Assembly (NCBI RefSeq): GCF_936916975.1
Contig: NZ_CAKZGO010000041.1
Location: 1-64,000, forward strand
Direction of reading: 5' to 3'
Origin: an uncultured Dongia sp.
Lineage (GTDB): Bacteria; Pseudomonadota; Alphaproteobacteria; Dongiales; Dongiaceae
DNA length: 64,000 nucleotides
A model generated the notes under the pieces. That model was not told the origin of the DNA. It searched no databases and saw only the letters and a program-made list of their open reading frames with translations. Shown one piece after another: positions 13,501 through 19,813 of the stretch. Numbering within the stretch: position 1 is the stretch's first letter; the number at the start of each line of letters is the position of its first letter. Position numbers and translations under genes: made by a program.

Positions 13501-16500
13501 GTGACAGTCATAGCCTGTCCGTCTCGGATAATCGTTTCGAGATCATCGCTGGCAAGCTGAGATTGAAGGCTGGCATCAGTCTCGATTTCGAGGTCGAGCC
13601 AAGTGTCGCGGTAACGGTGACGGCGACCGATACCGGCGCTTTGAGCAAAACTCAATCCTTTACGATCAATGTCGTCAACGCGACGGAGCAGTCGGGCTCA
13701 GGGCCGGATGTGACGGTCGCGAACGGCGGCAGCCGTTCAAGCGTCACCCTTCTGTCGGATGGTCGAGAATTGGTCACCTGGCTAACCACCAGTGGTGCGA
13801 AGGGGCGCTACTACAACACGGCCGGTGTTGCGTTGGGAGCGGAGTTCTCTCTTGGTACGGCCATTGGATTCAGCGCCGTCGCCGGCCAACCGGGGGGCGG
13901 TTTTGTAACGGCCCAAGTCGGTATCGCGGGCCAGTTGCGCGTCCAACGATATGACGCAAGCGGCCAGCCCATCGGAACCGCCTGGACGTCGAGTGCTGTC
14001 GTCACCGACAGTCCCTATGGTTATGAGATTCACAAAGATCGCATCTCGGTAACGAGCTTCTCCGACGGCAGCTACGTAGTGGTGTGGGGGGCGAATGGCG
14101 TGGATGCGAACGGTTCCGGCATTACCGGCCAGAAATTCGACAGCAGTGGCACGCCTGTTGGTAGCCCCTTTCCGATCAATAGCCAGACCAGCGGCAATCA
14201 ATCGCTGTCTGATGTCATTGCTCTGACGGGTGGTGGCTTCGTGACCCTCTGGAGTGACTATGGTTCCAACAGCGGCGATGTCCGGGGCCAAGTCTACAAC
14301 GCAGCGGGCCAGCAGATTGGTACCGGCAGCTTCTTAGTCAACACCTATACGGGCGCAGATCAATTTGCGCCTGCTATCGCGGCCCTCTCTGACGGTGGTT
14401 TTGTCGCCGTCTGGAACTCGTATGGACAGGATGCATCGGGTGATTGGGGTGTCTTCGGCCAGCGTTTCGACGCGACCGGCCAGAAAGTAGGTGGCGAGTT
14501 TTTGGCAACCACAACGATTGCCAGTAATCAATATCACGCCCAGGTCGCGGGGCTTACCGATGGCGGCTTTGCCATTGTCTGGCATTCGTCCGGGGGCGTT
14601 TATGGGCAGAATTTCAACGCCGCCGGCCAGAAGATTGGCAGCGAGTTCCGTATCGACACGCCCGGCGTCGGTGGATCGGAGCCATTCGTGACAGCTCTGC
14701 CGGGCGGTGGTTTTGTTGTGAGTTGGACAGCATCTAACGTAATCCACACGCGGACCTTCGGTGTTACGAACGTCAACGTGTCGCCCTTCAATCTCATCGA
14801 TGCCAACGCTGCCGCCAATGTGGTGATTGAGGAGGCGGCGGTTGGAGCTCTGGTCGGCATTACGGCGCGGGCCAGCGATGCCGATGTCGGCGATACGCTG
14901 ACTTACAGCCTCACTAATGATGCGGGCGGTCGCTTCAAGATTGACGCAACGACGGGCGTGATCAGCGTCGCCAACGGCGCTCTTGTCGATTTTGAAACAG
15001 CGACCAATCACACGGTTACGGTCAAGGCAACGGATTCGAGCGGTCTTTTCGTGACACGTGATTTTGTCATTCAGATCGCCGATGGCAACGACGCGCCAAC
15101 ATCCATCAGTCTGTCGGCAGCATCCGTTGTCGAGAACGCCGCCGGCGCCGTGATCGGAACGCTGTCGGTTGTCGATCCGAATGTGGGCGACAGCCATAGC
15201 CTCACCGTGTCCGATAACCGCTTCGAAATCGTCGCTGGTCAGCTGAAGTTGAAGGCCGGCATCAGCCTCGACTATGAAACTGCGTCAAGCATCAATGTCA
15301 CGGTAACAGCCACCGACAATGGCGGCCTGTCCAAAGCACAGGTCTTCGCGATTTCGGTCGACAATGTGAATGAGGCACCAACCGCAATCAACCTATCTAA
15401 GCTGACAATACTCGAAGCGGCTCAAGGTGCCGAAGTCGGCGCATTGAGTGTGGTGGATCCCGATACGGGCGACAGCCACAGCTTTGCAGTCTCCGACAAC
15501 CGCTTTGAGGTCGTGAACGGCAAGCTCAAACTTAAAGCCGGCATCAGTATCGATTTTGCGACCGAACCGAACGTTACGCTAAGCGTGATAGCGACCGATG
15601 CTGGTGGCCTGAGCAAGAGCGAGACTTTCAATTTGACTGTCATGGCGCTCAGCAATTTTGTCACCATTGCTGGTTTTCAAAACCCGATTGCGGTGACGGG
15701 TGCCACCGGTGGCGACGGGTCGCAGGTGACGACATTGTCGGATGGCCGACAGCTGGTGACGTGGGTGAGTGGCGGTGTGCTGAAGGGGCGGTACTATAAC
15801 GCCCTGGGCCAGGCGCTCAGTGCGGAACTGTCGCTGGATGTGGTGTCGACCGGCAAGGTGTCGGTGACGGCGCTGGCGGGTGGCGGGTTCGTGGCGTCGC
15901 GGATAATGTCCGGCGGCAATGCCGTGAACGTGCAGCGCTACGATGCATTGGGTGTGGCGGTGGGCGCGGCCTGGGCGCAATCGGTGTCCTTGGGTGCGGT
16001 GTTGGACGCGTCGCAGTTGCGGGCACCGGTGACGGCGCTGTCGGATGGCGGCTATGTGGTCGTCTGGGACAGCACCGGGATCGATGTGAACAATCAGGGC
16101 ATTGCCGGGCAACGCTTCGACAGTGCCGGGAATACCGTGGGACCCGTGTTCCGCATCAACACGGCAAGCTCGAGCAATCAGGTGGCGCCGGATATCGTGG
16201 CCTTGCCGAATGGCGGCTTTGTGGTGGTGTGGACGAGTTCGGCAAATGGCCAGGACATCAGTGGCCAGATTTATAATGCGCAAGGGCTGCAGGTGGGTGG
16301 CGGCGAGTTCACGGTCAACACCTATACGAACAGCGCCCAATATGGGGTGCAGATCGCGATCCTGTCGGATGGCGGGTTTGTGGTCGCCTGGCAGTCGTCG
16401 GGGCAGGATGGCGATGGCTGGGGGATCTTTGGCCAGCGCTTCGACCAGTTCGGCGCCAAGGTGGGAGCGGAGTTCCGGGCCAACACGACGACGGCCAACG

Positions 16501-17285
16501 ACCAGCGCCATGTCGACCTGGTCGGCTTGTCGGATGGCGGCTATGTGCTGGTGTGGACGGGCAGCAGTGGCGGCACCTTCGGGCAGGTCTATGACGCAAC
16601 TGGAGCCAAGGTGGGGACCGAGTTCCAGGCCAATATCGCGGCGACCGGCAGCTACACCCGGCCCAGCGTGGCGGCGCTGCCCAATGGCGGCTTCACCATC
16701 AGCTGGACCGATGGCACGGGAGCGATTTTGACGAGGAACTACCGCGATGCTTTTACACTTGCTGGTGACGACACCGCCAATGTCCTTACGGGAACAAGCT
16801 CCAACGAGACATTGATCGGTGCCGGCGGCAATGACACGCTGAACGGTGATGCTGGCAATGACCTGCTGGTTGGTGGCGCTGGCAACGATACCTTGATCGG
16901 TGGCGAGGGTGCAGATAGGTATCAGATCGGGCGTGCGACCGGACAGGATCTTGTTCAATCCCTGGACACCGATGGCGGCGCAGATGCGCTGGTGATTGGA
17001 ACGTCTGTCGCCAGCGACCAACTATGGTTTGCCCGCGATGGGAACGATCTTGTCGTTTCGATTATTGGCACCAATGACCGAGCGACGATCGAAAGCTGGT
17101 ATGGCAGCGGCAATCACCAACTCGACCAAGTGCAACTCGCCAACGGGAAATATGCGACGGCCGCTGACGTAGAGCAGCTTGTGACCGCGATGGCGTCGTT
17201 CAGTCCTCCACCCGTGGGCCAGCTCAATCTCGACACCACGACACGGCAGGGTCTGGCACCAACGCTTGCCGCTGCGTGGCACTGA
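1518..17285 (+). CDS. Giant RTX protein (5255 aa) with lipase-like N-terminus, cadherin-like repeats and T1SS signal
   Basis: The start is a GTG with AAGGAG seven bases upstream; an ATG at 1516 is followed at once by TGA and cannot be used. Residues 1-320 look like an alpha/beta-hydrolase, with nucleophile elbow GHSQGGG (Ser128). Residues about 484-655 are a block of GGxGxDxLx calcium repeats. Residues about 743-880 hold EF-hand-like loops (DIDGDGIE, DKNGNGTID, DSNEDGKID). Residues about 1175-2675 carry about eleven modules, each with RTX nonapeptides followed by an HCBP-related strand region. Three Tandem-95-like domains follow (2675-2965). Cadherin-like repeats (VVENAATGTVVGITALA) then alternate three times with a 'GGFVVxW' repeat family (about 3175-3545, 4060-4420, 4715-5075). 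A last RTX block precedes a C-terminal 'AMASFSPPPVGQ' type secretion signal. It is probably exported by the upstream type I system and calcium-folded outside the cell. An adhesin or a secreted lipase are both possible. Confidence 0.95.
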   Translation: MTTSEAQIQEYANLALDVYYDNNNPDRLAVAPGWERDSATENAFKSEFLNNATTKLGFALYKKNGQIAIAFDGWEDGLTHHVLDEKLDAVRNYIGAASPYFVMGATFAYFVASQLGRDPATIQFVGHSQGGGVAAGVASFFGADAYLFNPAASSPLTSIVHATSKIIVVKDGSGRILYSYPTSVVDPTPEMVNAAIEVANVLFPDAIGITTDIILPALLGSSQIEGIRIAGDMAGVATYGPAETAVETIDLSFIPALASRFHGMNFMRFVSYLGRDPHDNTKWWIESLDNDFINLANQLTDPELYIYAAGDEDIWPEQGNVQPIDPSEAFLLRLINDKLSGGQLFSMLTDDLKRLQEGIQNGVEGLAAKAWSLSVLALQVSNEASVSSNGKRLYSETHNSFEADIAQLPLFVASAVELKDVRGLDVLAEVGRQELATRLGNLDAEAINAITDAFNDIKGISEDIFSGVVVAADNSGLKEATAFGGAPDSSYGTIFLGSKGDDTGTGGIGNDLFAGGDSGQNKFDGGKGDDVLIGGKDKDELLGGEGNDIIVDEGGDENKLDGGKGDDVIVARSGKDELRGGAGNDKLWGAGGEDKLYGDDDDDELHGGSENDEIIGGDGKDKLFGDSGKDILDGGEDEDEFTGGKDDDIFIVDDGDRILDPEKGDRAKYIGTTFVHGVKENESDAFYKGDDGEKYYQSGQSLKIVTDDGSTIYVDEWEQGKLGITLDEDPDDDNGEDFLSPLVLDIDGDGIEVTSLKGSATFFDLDNDRRLERTAWVSGGDGLLALDKNGNGTIDSQSELFGAGLEVGRDQSRGIFKSGFQALAELDSNEDGKIDASDAKFTELKVWVDGNGDGRSESNELHNLSALGIKSISVSGRTVTQEIAGNPITDIGSFERADGSTGAVADVWFRYNPSDTRSNTSPAISAGIAELPNIAGTGQLDDLHSAMSRDPKLREMVEDLAEMNVANLASLSARVEKILMRWTGADLLDATSRGDYVDGRVMFALEAVSGRLWRRASDNSPNPQRMAATELTADWREIVAKASARLLAQIPVGQEVLPGLQDFGLAFTSLSSPTTLDDAIASIAANAPQEATAKLQYWHSMILVLDSLQSSFPNYASVSQGKLDAALSTNGVPFNSIVLRQAIVGDTGNNSLRGVSWNFEGNNSSAPDLIIGGGGNDVANGGQGQDVYWIDRHQGTTLIDEGSLENVIQFAPGIGPDDLTFSKGSSSFVISIAGSNARVEITTGMGMLNGLVVRELRFANGSTMDLATLELFTSQLFGTQLGDVLGGEQGNQTLEGGLGNDAYLFEVGSGVDRIVEIPHNGSVEAATSTADEVRFGLGINPQNILLSRSGYNDIDLVIGIEGYTDQLTIDRQFDSNPKRVERFVFQDGTVWTHEYILSILLTPTSGDDYLIGDSGNNVISGAAGRDTLVGKAGNDTYLFGIGDGQDKVVDSEGDNAIVIGPGVGADDLIIRRSGDGLSDLVIQIKNTTDTLTLSRYFSDAGTRVSSITFQDGTVWNPSQFEALIPATSSTPLDDYVAGGAGDDYLDGGAGSDELDGGAGNDTYAFGRGYGQDSISNEYDDNGSADVVEFGAGVLLSDLHFSSDGFNLVVSIAGTLDQLAIYNQFWYEVSANNGIEQFKFSDGTTLTSADIVALLRHASAGDDTIFGLSYSDEVLDGGAGNDIIYSGDFDSDTIIFGRGSGYDQIFGAYGDVVHFGANIASSDLIVRRSGNGIAFQIKNTNDTLVLDQPTILEDGANFLLADGGTLTQEWLYQAILNSASTTGDDDIYGFSERMDILDGGSGNDRLVGFGGGDIFRFGLGYGHDAVSSGYATDVVEFGPGILPEDILVSYDGNDVILSISGTTDQLRVERQFTLSYQSNSNGYVHFGIRTFKFANGEVWTDQDILQRVVVASDADDLLIGTTGADVLSGGKGNDLLRGLGGNDTYVFNLGDGADIIRELDDGSLGNVDRVIFGPGITAADVRFQHDAGAGLEVLVGSGGDKITIPWDGISRGIIEFFEFNDGTVLTNAQVRAVVVTQMRSNGDDVVEGFYDVPARLDGGAGNDVLMGQNNGSDVYVFGPGYGQDTIDSPFNFGNSIEFLAGILSSDVIVRREENVLEPGTHDLILYVKGTQDKLTIKGQYRNYLPAISTVTFADGTVWSAGDLDALALTSASVADDLLIAGEGNDLLDGKGGQDLLAGGVGNDTYIFGRGYGADTITEEVPTHWDTGYNNTLDVVRFLAGVNPSDITLSVGGEDYTNLTIRIAGTDDSLTIKGQLSAEEPVIERFEFADGTVLTASQIRQSVLTVTSGDDIIVDVEGNEASIDGGAGNDTLVGRNGSDTYIFGRNSGVDVILDDDSGDDSGEGSPGESYDVVEFGADIDVADLLITRGGEYFDDLIVQIRGTSDKLVIKGGAIATADTNLGIEEFRFADGTILLRNQIIVMAQDADLSGNNTVYDDGSSLPLDGGAGNDLLFGDGANTAYKFDKGYGADVIEDAGGSFDIVLFGENIPKDLVAFVRAGENGEDLRIEVDGAELLTLTIVGQLRDGNKKVEEFRFSDGDVLTWQAIQQLILQSERTDGADIIAGFASADQLDGGAGDDQLKGGEEDDVLLGGKGRDTAVYSGNSSQYEVVTVQGVTTVRDLSAADGDDGTDTLVDVETLNFLGDDVSLTISAGNAAPVAANDEASGFEDTDVVLAREHLLSNDADAEGDDLTIVSVSNAIGGVAWVNLAGGVTFRPDANFNGAASFSYSVGDGQGGISSASVNVMLAAANDAPSVSPASYQINEDTVLVIPATAGLLSNATDIDGDTLSIAIASGPAHGIVTIGEDGSFIYTPHQNFNGNDTFTYSVSDGMGGVANSQVTVSVEPVNDAPVAANDTGFATTADQPLIIPISSLLANDTDVDGDVINLNAIGDLIGGSVFMQNGDLVFVPSANFVGAGGFTYTVTDGRGGSVQAAVNVQISAPQATNHPPSTPVDIDLTVNRVVENAINGSVIGITALASDPDAGDSLTYSLSDDAEGRFQIDAVTGIVTVANGSLLNYEFGTSHTISVVATDAGGLARTETFNIAVNDVNEEPVAPVDTDTGSNTVVENAATGTVVGITALANDPDAGDSLTYSLSDDAGGRFQIDALTGIVTVANGGLLDYEATTSHSITVVATDAGGLFQSEEMVIQVRNPMPTEMPEVIVATAAGVKDANVITLPGGNHLYTWNEGVSAKAQIVTAAGLAVSSVLSLGNANGKVNVALLPDGGFVAASIYGAVLMVQRYTAVGIADGPAQTIAGVSPYATPGADNGGGTSTYRASIGVLQDGSTIVTWNSAGADGVNDGVLAQRYDADGDAVGSTYVVNTNVAGYQEHPVIVSLSNGNYVIAWQGINPGVQVDIKAQLYSVTGAKIGGEITLSDSTGNHDATVSLSALANGGFVATYFTLSPLNGTSDDVYARVFNADGTPTGPSFRVNSDTVNYQWRPTITVLSDGTFVVTWDDGTNGYDISGQLYDVQGNPIGAEFTINTYTLGDQISSSVTADSNGGFTVVWQSDDGTIRSKSFIGTVVPPNQAPTSILDIDVSGNVVAEHSAIGTVVGITALASDPDAGDSLTYSLGSDAGGRFEIDASTGVVSVANGALLDYEAATNHSITVVATDAGGLTTSETFSIGVTNVNEAPTALTDDDGATNTVVENAATGTVVGITVLASDPDAGDSLTYSLSDNTGGRFQIDAATGVVTVANGGLLNYEAATSHSFTVVATDVGGLAKSETFSITVTNVNEAPTSLVDTNASANNVAENAATGTVVGITALASDPDAGDSLTYSLSDDAEGRFQIDAVTGIVTVANGSLLNYEFGTSHTISVVATDAGGLARTETFNIAVNDVNEEPVAPVDTDTGSNTVVENAATGTVVGITALANDPDAGDSLTYSLSDDAGGRFQIDALTGIVTVANGGLLDYEAATSHNITVVGTDAGGLSTSHVFNIAVTDINEAPTSIALSNVFVVENVAGAEVGTLTVSDPDAGDSHSLSVSDNRFEIIAGKLRLKAGISLDFEVEPSVAVTVTATDTGALSKTQSFTINVVNATEQSGSGPDVTVANGGSRSSVTLLSDGRELVTWLTTSGAKGRYYNTAGVALGAEFSLGTAIGFSAVAGQPGGGFVTAQVGIAGQLRVQRYDASGQPIGTAWTSSAVVTDSPYGYEIHKDRISVTSFSDGSYVVVWGANGVDANGSGITGQKFDSSGTPVGSPFPINSQTSGNQSLSDVIALTGGGFVTLWSDYGSNSGDVRGQVYNAAGQQIGTGSFLVNTYTGADQFAPAIAALSDGGFVAVWNSYGQDASGDWGVFGQRFDATGQKVGGEFLATTTIASNQYHAQVAGLTDGGFAIVWHSSGGVYGQNFNAAGQKIGSEFRIDTPGVGGSEPFVTALPGGGFVVSWTASNVIHTRTFGVTNVNVSPFNLIDANAAANVVIEEAAVGALVGITARASDADVGDTLTYSLTNDAGGRFKIDATTGVISVANGALVDFETATNHTVTVKATDSSGLFVTRDFVIQIADGNDAPTSISLSAASVVENAAGAVIGTLSVVDPNVGDSHSLTVSDNRFEIVAGQLKLKAGISLDYETASSINVTVTATDNGGLSKAQVFAISVDNVNEAPTAINLSKLTILEAAQGAEVGALSVVDPDTGDSHSFAVSDNRFEVVNGKLKLKAGISIDFATEPNVTLSVIATDAGGLSKSETFNLTVMALSNFVTIAGFQNPIAVTGATGGDGSQVTTLSDGRQLVTWVSGGVLKGRYYNALGQALSAELSLDVVSTGKVSVTALAGGGFVASRIMSGGNAVNVQRYDALGVAVGAAWAQSVSLGAVLDASQLRAPVTALSDGGYVVVWDSTGIDVNNQGIAGQRFDSAGNTVGPVFRINTASSSNQVAPDIVALPNGGFVVVWTSSANGQDISGQIYNAQGLQVGGGEFTVNTYTNSAQYGVQIAILSDGGFVVAWQSSGQDGDGWGIFGQRFDQFGAKVGAEFRANTTTANDQRHVDLVGLSDGGYVLVWTGSSGGTFGQVYDATGAKVGTEFQANIAATGSYTRPSVAALPNGGFTISWTDGTGAILTRNYRDAFTLAGDDTANVLTGTSSNETLIGAGGNDTLNGDAGNDLLVGGAGNDTLIGGEGADRYQIGRATGQDLVQSLDTDGGADALVIGTSVASDQLWFARDGNDLVVSIIGTNDRATIESWYGSGNHQLDQVQLANGKYATAADVEQLVTAMASFSPPPVGQLNLDTTTRQGLAPTLAAAWH
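10486..10943 (+). repeat. Perfect 458-bp direct repeat inside the RTX gene, copy 1
   Basis: A base-by-base reading shows no difference from 12856-13313, at an offset of 2370 bases (790 codons). The frame is kept. The copy spans parts of two cadherin-like repeats. Identity stops sharply at both ends, where the flanks fall back to ordinary repeat-family divergence. Confidence 0.95.
12856..13313 (+). repeat. Perfect 458-bp direct repeat inside the RTX gene, copy 2
   Basis: Identical to 10486-10943. Neighbouring cadherin-like repeats of the same gene differ at many synonymous sites, so the identity points to recent duplication or gene conversion, not selection on protein sequence. Confidence 0.95.
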
Positions 17286-17291
17286 GAAATA

Positions 17292-17321
17292 GGTGGGGTG
17301 GCTACAGTCAGCCATCCCACC
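17292..17321 (+). terminator. Hairpin after the RTX gene
   Basis: GGTGGGGTGGCT and AGCCATCCCACC form a 12-bp stem with one G-U pair and a six-base loop, starting seven bases after the RTX stop codon. There is no clear T run after it, so it may be a Rho-assisted end or an mRNA-stabilising stem. Confidence 0.55.
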
Positions 17322-17356
17322 CGCTTTGCGGCAGGCCCGTTAGCCCTGATTTGAGG

Positions 17357-17444
17357 CCGAGATCATGGGATTCGAACCCAGGGTACGCTTGCATGTGCAA
17401 CAGTTTTCGAGATTGTCCCAATTAGCCACTTTGGCCCCCTCCGC
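17357..17444 (-). pseudogene. Decayed tRNA-Ser(CGA)-like relic
   Basis: On the minus strand there is a T-arm (TGGGTTCGAATCCCA), a long variable-arm region with GCAAGCGTACC, and an anticodon loop CTCGAAA giving CGA. This order and the long variable arm fit tRNA-Ser. The acceptor strands do not pair (5' GGAGGGG against a 3' end lacking CCCCTCC), and the anticodon stem has a mismatch, so it is unlikely to be functional. Confidence 0.6.
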
Positions 17445-17670
17445 AAGGAATCCAGAAGATCCAGGTCGTTTGACAACATAACGAAGTGCATCGCGCCGGG
17501 CCGACACTGGCGACCGACCAATCTCGACACTTTGTCTGGGAGTCACAAAATTCGTCCGCGGGCGTTGGCCACGCAATGGGCTCGCAACTGGATATAAGTG
17601 GTTGAAACGAAAAATATGTAGAATCAACCGGACTCAGCGCCAATCCTAGGATTTCCGCGATGTTCGGGGC

Positions 17671-17727
17671 ATCCGAGACCTGCTCATAACGGTGTTGTCG
17701 GGAGTTCGAGTCCCTCCGGGCCCACCA
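17671..17727 (+). pseudogene. 3' part of a tRNA-Met(CAT)-like gene, ending in attL
   Basis: The anticodon loop CTCATAA, then TTCGAGT of the T-loop and a 3' end CGGGCCC-A-CCA, match the 3' half of a tRNA with anticodon CAT. The matching 5' acceptor strand (GGGCCCG) and D-arm are absent from the 80 bases upstream, so this is a fragment. Its last 16 bases lie in the 21-bp direct repeat that bounds the mobile element, which fits integration at a tRNA 3' end. Confidence 0.6.
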
Positions 17728-17732
17728 TTCCC
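17712..17732 (+). repeat. attL core, 21-bp direct repeat
   Basis: Perfectly repeated at 29846-29866. It covers the end of a tRNA acceptor arm (CCTCCGGGCCCACCA) plus ATTCCC. After one mismatch, both copies continue with TTTT. It is the target-site pattern expected of a tRNA-directed tyrosine recombinase. Confidence 0.85.
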
Positions 17733-17774
17733 ATTTTCTCGCCCTTTCATATCAAGTACTTAGGTGCCGGATTG

Positions 17775-18854
17775 TCAAACCTTCCTACGGGGTTTGACAG
17801 TCTGTGTTCCCGTCCGGTTCGGGAATGCCTTGGTCACGGTCGCCATGCCGGCGGCGGCCATGCGCTTCTGATCTGCGGCCATAGTGTAGCGCTGAACCTC
17901 CCTCAGGGAAACGTGGCCGCTGATAGAGGCGATGACGTTGGCACTGCACCCTGCCTCTGCCAGGCGCCTACAGGCCGCCTTCCTGAGGCCGTGGGCTGAT
18001 GCGCCATTGCCAATGCCGGCATCGTTGCAGCGGTCCCTGAACCAGTTGGTGAAGCCCGCGGCCGTGAAGGGCTGGCCATAGGCCGTTGTGAGAAATGTCA
18101 GATGCTCGCTCGGTGTCTTGTCGAGCACGGCCTGCAGGTTGGCATGGATCGGTATTTCGAGGCTGATGCCAGTCTTCGACTGCTTCACCCGGATCGAGCC
18201 GTTCTGGATATGCTGCCGCCCCATCGCAATGATGTCGCTGCGCCGTTGGGCGGTGTAGAGCAACAGGGCGAGGGCGAGTCGCGGCTTCGTGCCGATCGGG
18301 TGACGCTCCTCGAACTTGGCAATATCCGCCTCGGTCCAGGTGTAGTAGCCATCCGTTTTGATCTTGATCCGCTTCACGCCGATGGTGGGATCTGCCTTGA
18401 TCATCCGCACCATGCGGCAATGCTGCATCAGAGCGCGCAGTGTGTTCAGCAAGTTGCGTGCAGCGCTGGGTGTTTTGGCCTTGGCTTCGACCATCTCCTG
18501 AACGTGATGCTGCCCCAGCTTCGCGATCCGCTTCTCACCATGGGATTCCCTGAACCGTTCCAGGATGTTGCGCCGCGTCCGCCGCGTCTCATCAGCCAGG
18601 GCTTGAAAAGTGGCTGAAGCGAGATAGCTGGCGACCGCGGCGGCGATCGTGCCTGGCCCCGAGCGATCTATTCCGATCTCTTTCTTGCCGCCCGAGATGC
18701 CGTCCAGCGCCGCCTGATAGGCTTCCTGGAATTCGGTCGAGCCCGGCAGGCCAGGCAACGGCACCGGCTTGTGGCCAGCGCGGCGAAAATACCGCCTCAC
18801 CTTGCCGTGCCGATCTTTAAATTCCTGGACGTACAGCATTTTTGGCCGTCGCAT
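17775..18854 (-). CDS. int: Tyrosine recombinase/integrase
   Basis: The protein has about 359 residues from the ATG at 18854 (start MRRPKMLYVQEF); an in-frame ATG at 18887 would add 11. The N-terminus resembles the arm-binding/SAM-like region of phage integrases. The catalytic domain shows the first Arg in AQRRSD, HGLR (His-x-x-Arg), the ISGH motif and the nucleophile Tyr in VQRYTM near the C-terminus, so the active site is complete. It should insert and excise the element at the 21-bp tRNA-derived repeat 43 bp beyond its stop codon. It overlaps the end of the small gene upstream and is probably co-transcribed with it. Confidence 0.95.
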   Translation of the reverse strand: MRRPKMLYVQEFKDRHGKVRRYFRRAGHKPVPLPGLPGSTEFQEAYQAALDGISGGKKEIGIDRSGPGTIAAAVASYLASATFQALADETRRTRRNILERFRESHGEKRIAKLGQHHVQEMVEAKAKTPSAARNLLNTLRALMQHCRMVRMIKADPTIGVKRIKIKTDGYYTWTEADIAKFEERHPIGTKPRLALALLLYTAQRRSDIIAMGRQHIQNGSIRVKQSKTGISLEIPIHANLQAVLDKTPSEHLTFLTTAYGQPFTAAGFTNWFRDRCNDAGIGNGASAHGLRKAACRRLAEAGCSANVIASISGHVSLREVQRYTMAADQKRMAAAGMATVTKAFPNRTGTQTVKPRRKV

Positions 18855-19035
18855 TGGTCGCCCCATCCCACTCGTTCGGCTCGGCATCCGTGCTAGGCGC
18901 CGCTCCCACGCCGATGATGACGACGATCTTGCACGTTACGGGGTCAATCTCAACCCGCGCCACCGGCAGGCCGGCCGTCATGGCACCTTTGCAGGCCCGC
19001 GCGACATCGGCTGTGGTGAAGCGGCGCGCTGTCAT
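18817..19035 (-). CDS. Small phage-type protein upstream of the integrase
   Basis: Seventy-two residues beginning MTARRFTTADVARACKGA. Short proteins of this type, with a start resembling a helix-turn-helix and a following 'VEID...KIVVI' strand, commonly sit just before integrase genes in alphaproteobacterial prophages. I know no assigned function. The ATG overlaps the stop of the preceding 40-residue ORF (ATGA), and its end overlaps the integrase start, so it is part of a translationally coupled chain. Confidence 0.7.
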   Translation of the reverse strand: MTARRFTTADVARACKGAMTAGLPVARVEIDPVTCKIVVIIGVGAAPSTDAEPNEWDGATNATAKNAVRPGI

Positions 19036-19154
19036 CGATGCGATTTCCAGCCATGGACCACGCCGGCCACGAACGCGTGGATCAGGATGCTGGGATGCGC
19101 AATCAGGAACGCGATGGCGGGCAGCCAGAAGCGAAGATCCTTGCGGGTGATCAT
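19032..19154 (-). CDS. 40-residue membrane protein in a coupled cassette
   Basis: The ORF encodes MITRKDLRFW followed by one hydrophobic helix (LPAIAFLIA...ILIHAFVAGVV) and a basic end (WKSHR). It is linked to both neighbours by four-base ATGA overlaps: its ATG overlaps the stop of the gpI-like gene, and its stop overlaps the ATG of the 72-residue gene. Such exact coupling on both sides argues that it is translated. One membrane span would suit a small holin-like or superinfection-exclusion protein, but nothing in the sequence proves either. Confidence 0.6.
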   Translation of the reverse strand: MITRKDLRFWLPAIAFLIAHPSILIHAFVAGVVHGWKSHR

Positions 19155-19795
19155 GGTGTGATCTGTTCGATATAGATGCCGGCGCTGCCAACCACCGTGC
19201 CCACCAACACGCCACCTGGGCCTGAAATCGTGACGGGGATCGTTTGGCCGAGTTCGCCAACATTTACCGGGCCGTTGAACAGCGTGTTCGTGCGCTGCGT
19301 GCTGTCCTCTCGATCCTGCACCTTACTGGCCTTCGGGTTGCTGGCGAGCATTTGCGAAATTCCGCCGAGCAACATGCTGGCGCCGAACATCGCGAGGCCG
19401 CTACTCGTGATACCGACTGCCGCCATGCCAGCGGCAAGGGCTGGCAGTGCGCCGCCGGCCGTGAAGATAGACGCCGCAATGATGACGACGCCCGCGACGA
19501 TCTTGCCGATTCCCTTGCCCTTGCTGCTCGAGCCGGAAATGACCGGGATCAAATGCATTTCCTGATGCGACCCGAACTGCATCGGGATCTCTTCCTTGGA
19601 GGTATCGCGACCCTGTCGCACCGCCGCCTTTGTTGGGCCACGAATGATGCGCCAGTCGTAGCCTTTGAGATGCTCCAGGAAACCCTTCTTTAACGTACAC
19701 AGGGCCCGGACTGCTTCGGCGGGGCTGTTCACCTCGAGATTGAAGCACGGACCGAAGAGACCGGCCGCGGCACCGTGCAGATAGATGGCGGTCAT
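19151..19795 (-). CDS. Lambda gpI-like tail assembly protein
   Basis: This 214-residue protein begins MTAIYLHGAAAGLFGP and has 'SPAEAVRAL' early on. The middle is Gly/Ala-rich and strongly hydrophobic (about residues 95-150, 'GKIVAGVVIIAASIFTAGGALPALAAG'), and the C-terminal region is beta-rich. This is the pattern of the phage lambda tail assembly protein I family, which helps assemble the tail tip. It is the only tail-related gene in the element, and its usual partner, the large central fibre gpJ, is missing. It is transcribed after the portal and a 93-residue gene. Confidence 0.75.
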   Translation of the reverse strand: MTAIYLHGAAAGLFGPCFNLEVNSPAEAVRALCTLKKGFLEHLKGYDWRIIRGPTKAAVRQGRDTSKEEIPMQFGSHQEMHLIPVISGSSSKGKGIGKIVAGVVIIAASIFTAGGALPALAAGMAAVGITSSGLAMFGASMLLGGISQMLASNPKASKVQDREDSTQRTNTLFNGPVNVGELGQTIPVTISGPGGVLVGTVVGSAGIYIEQITP

Positions 19796-19813
19796 CGGAT
19801 CCTCCCCTGCTGC

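Noticed and set aside
15579-17021. 480-codon open frame on the minus strand opposite the RTX gene
   Set aside because: Rich in Arg, His and Pro with no domain; it is a shadow of the GC-rich repeat region of the sense frame.
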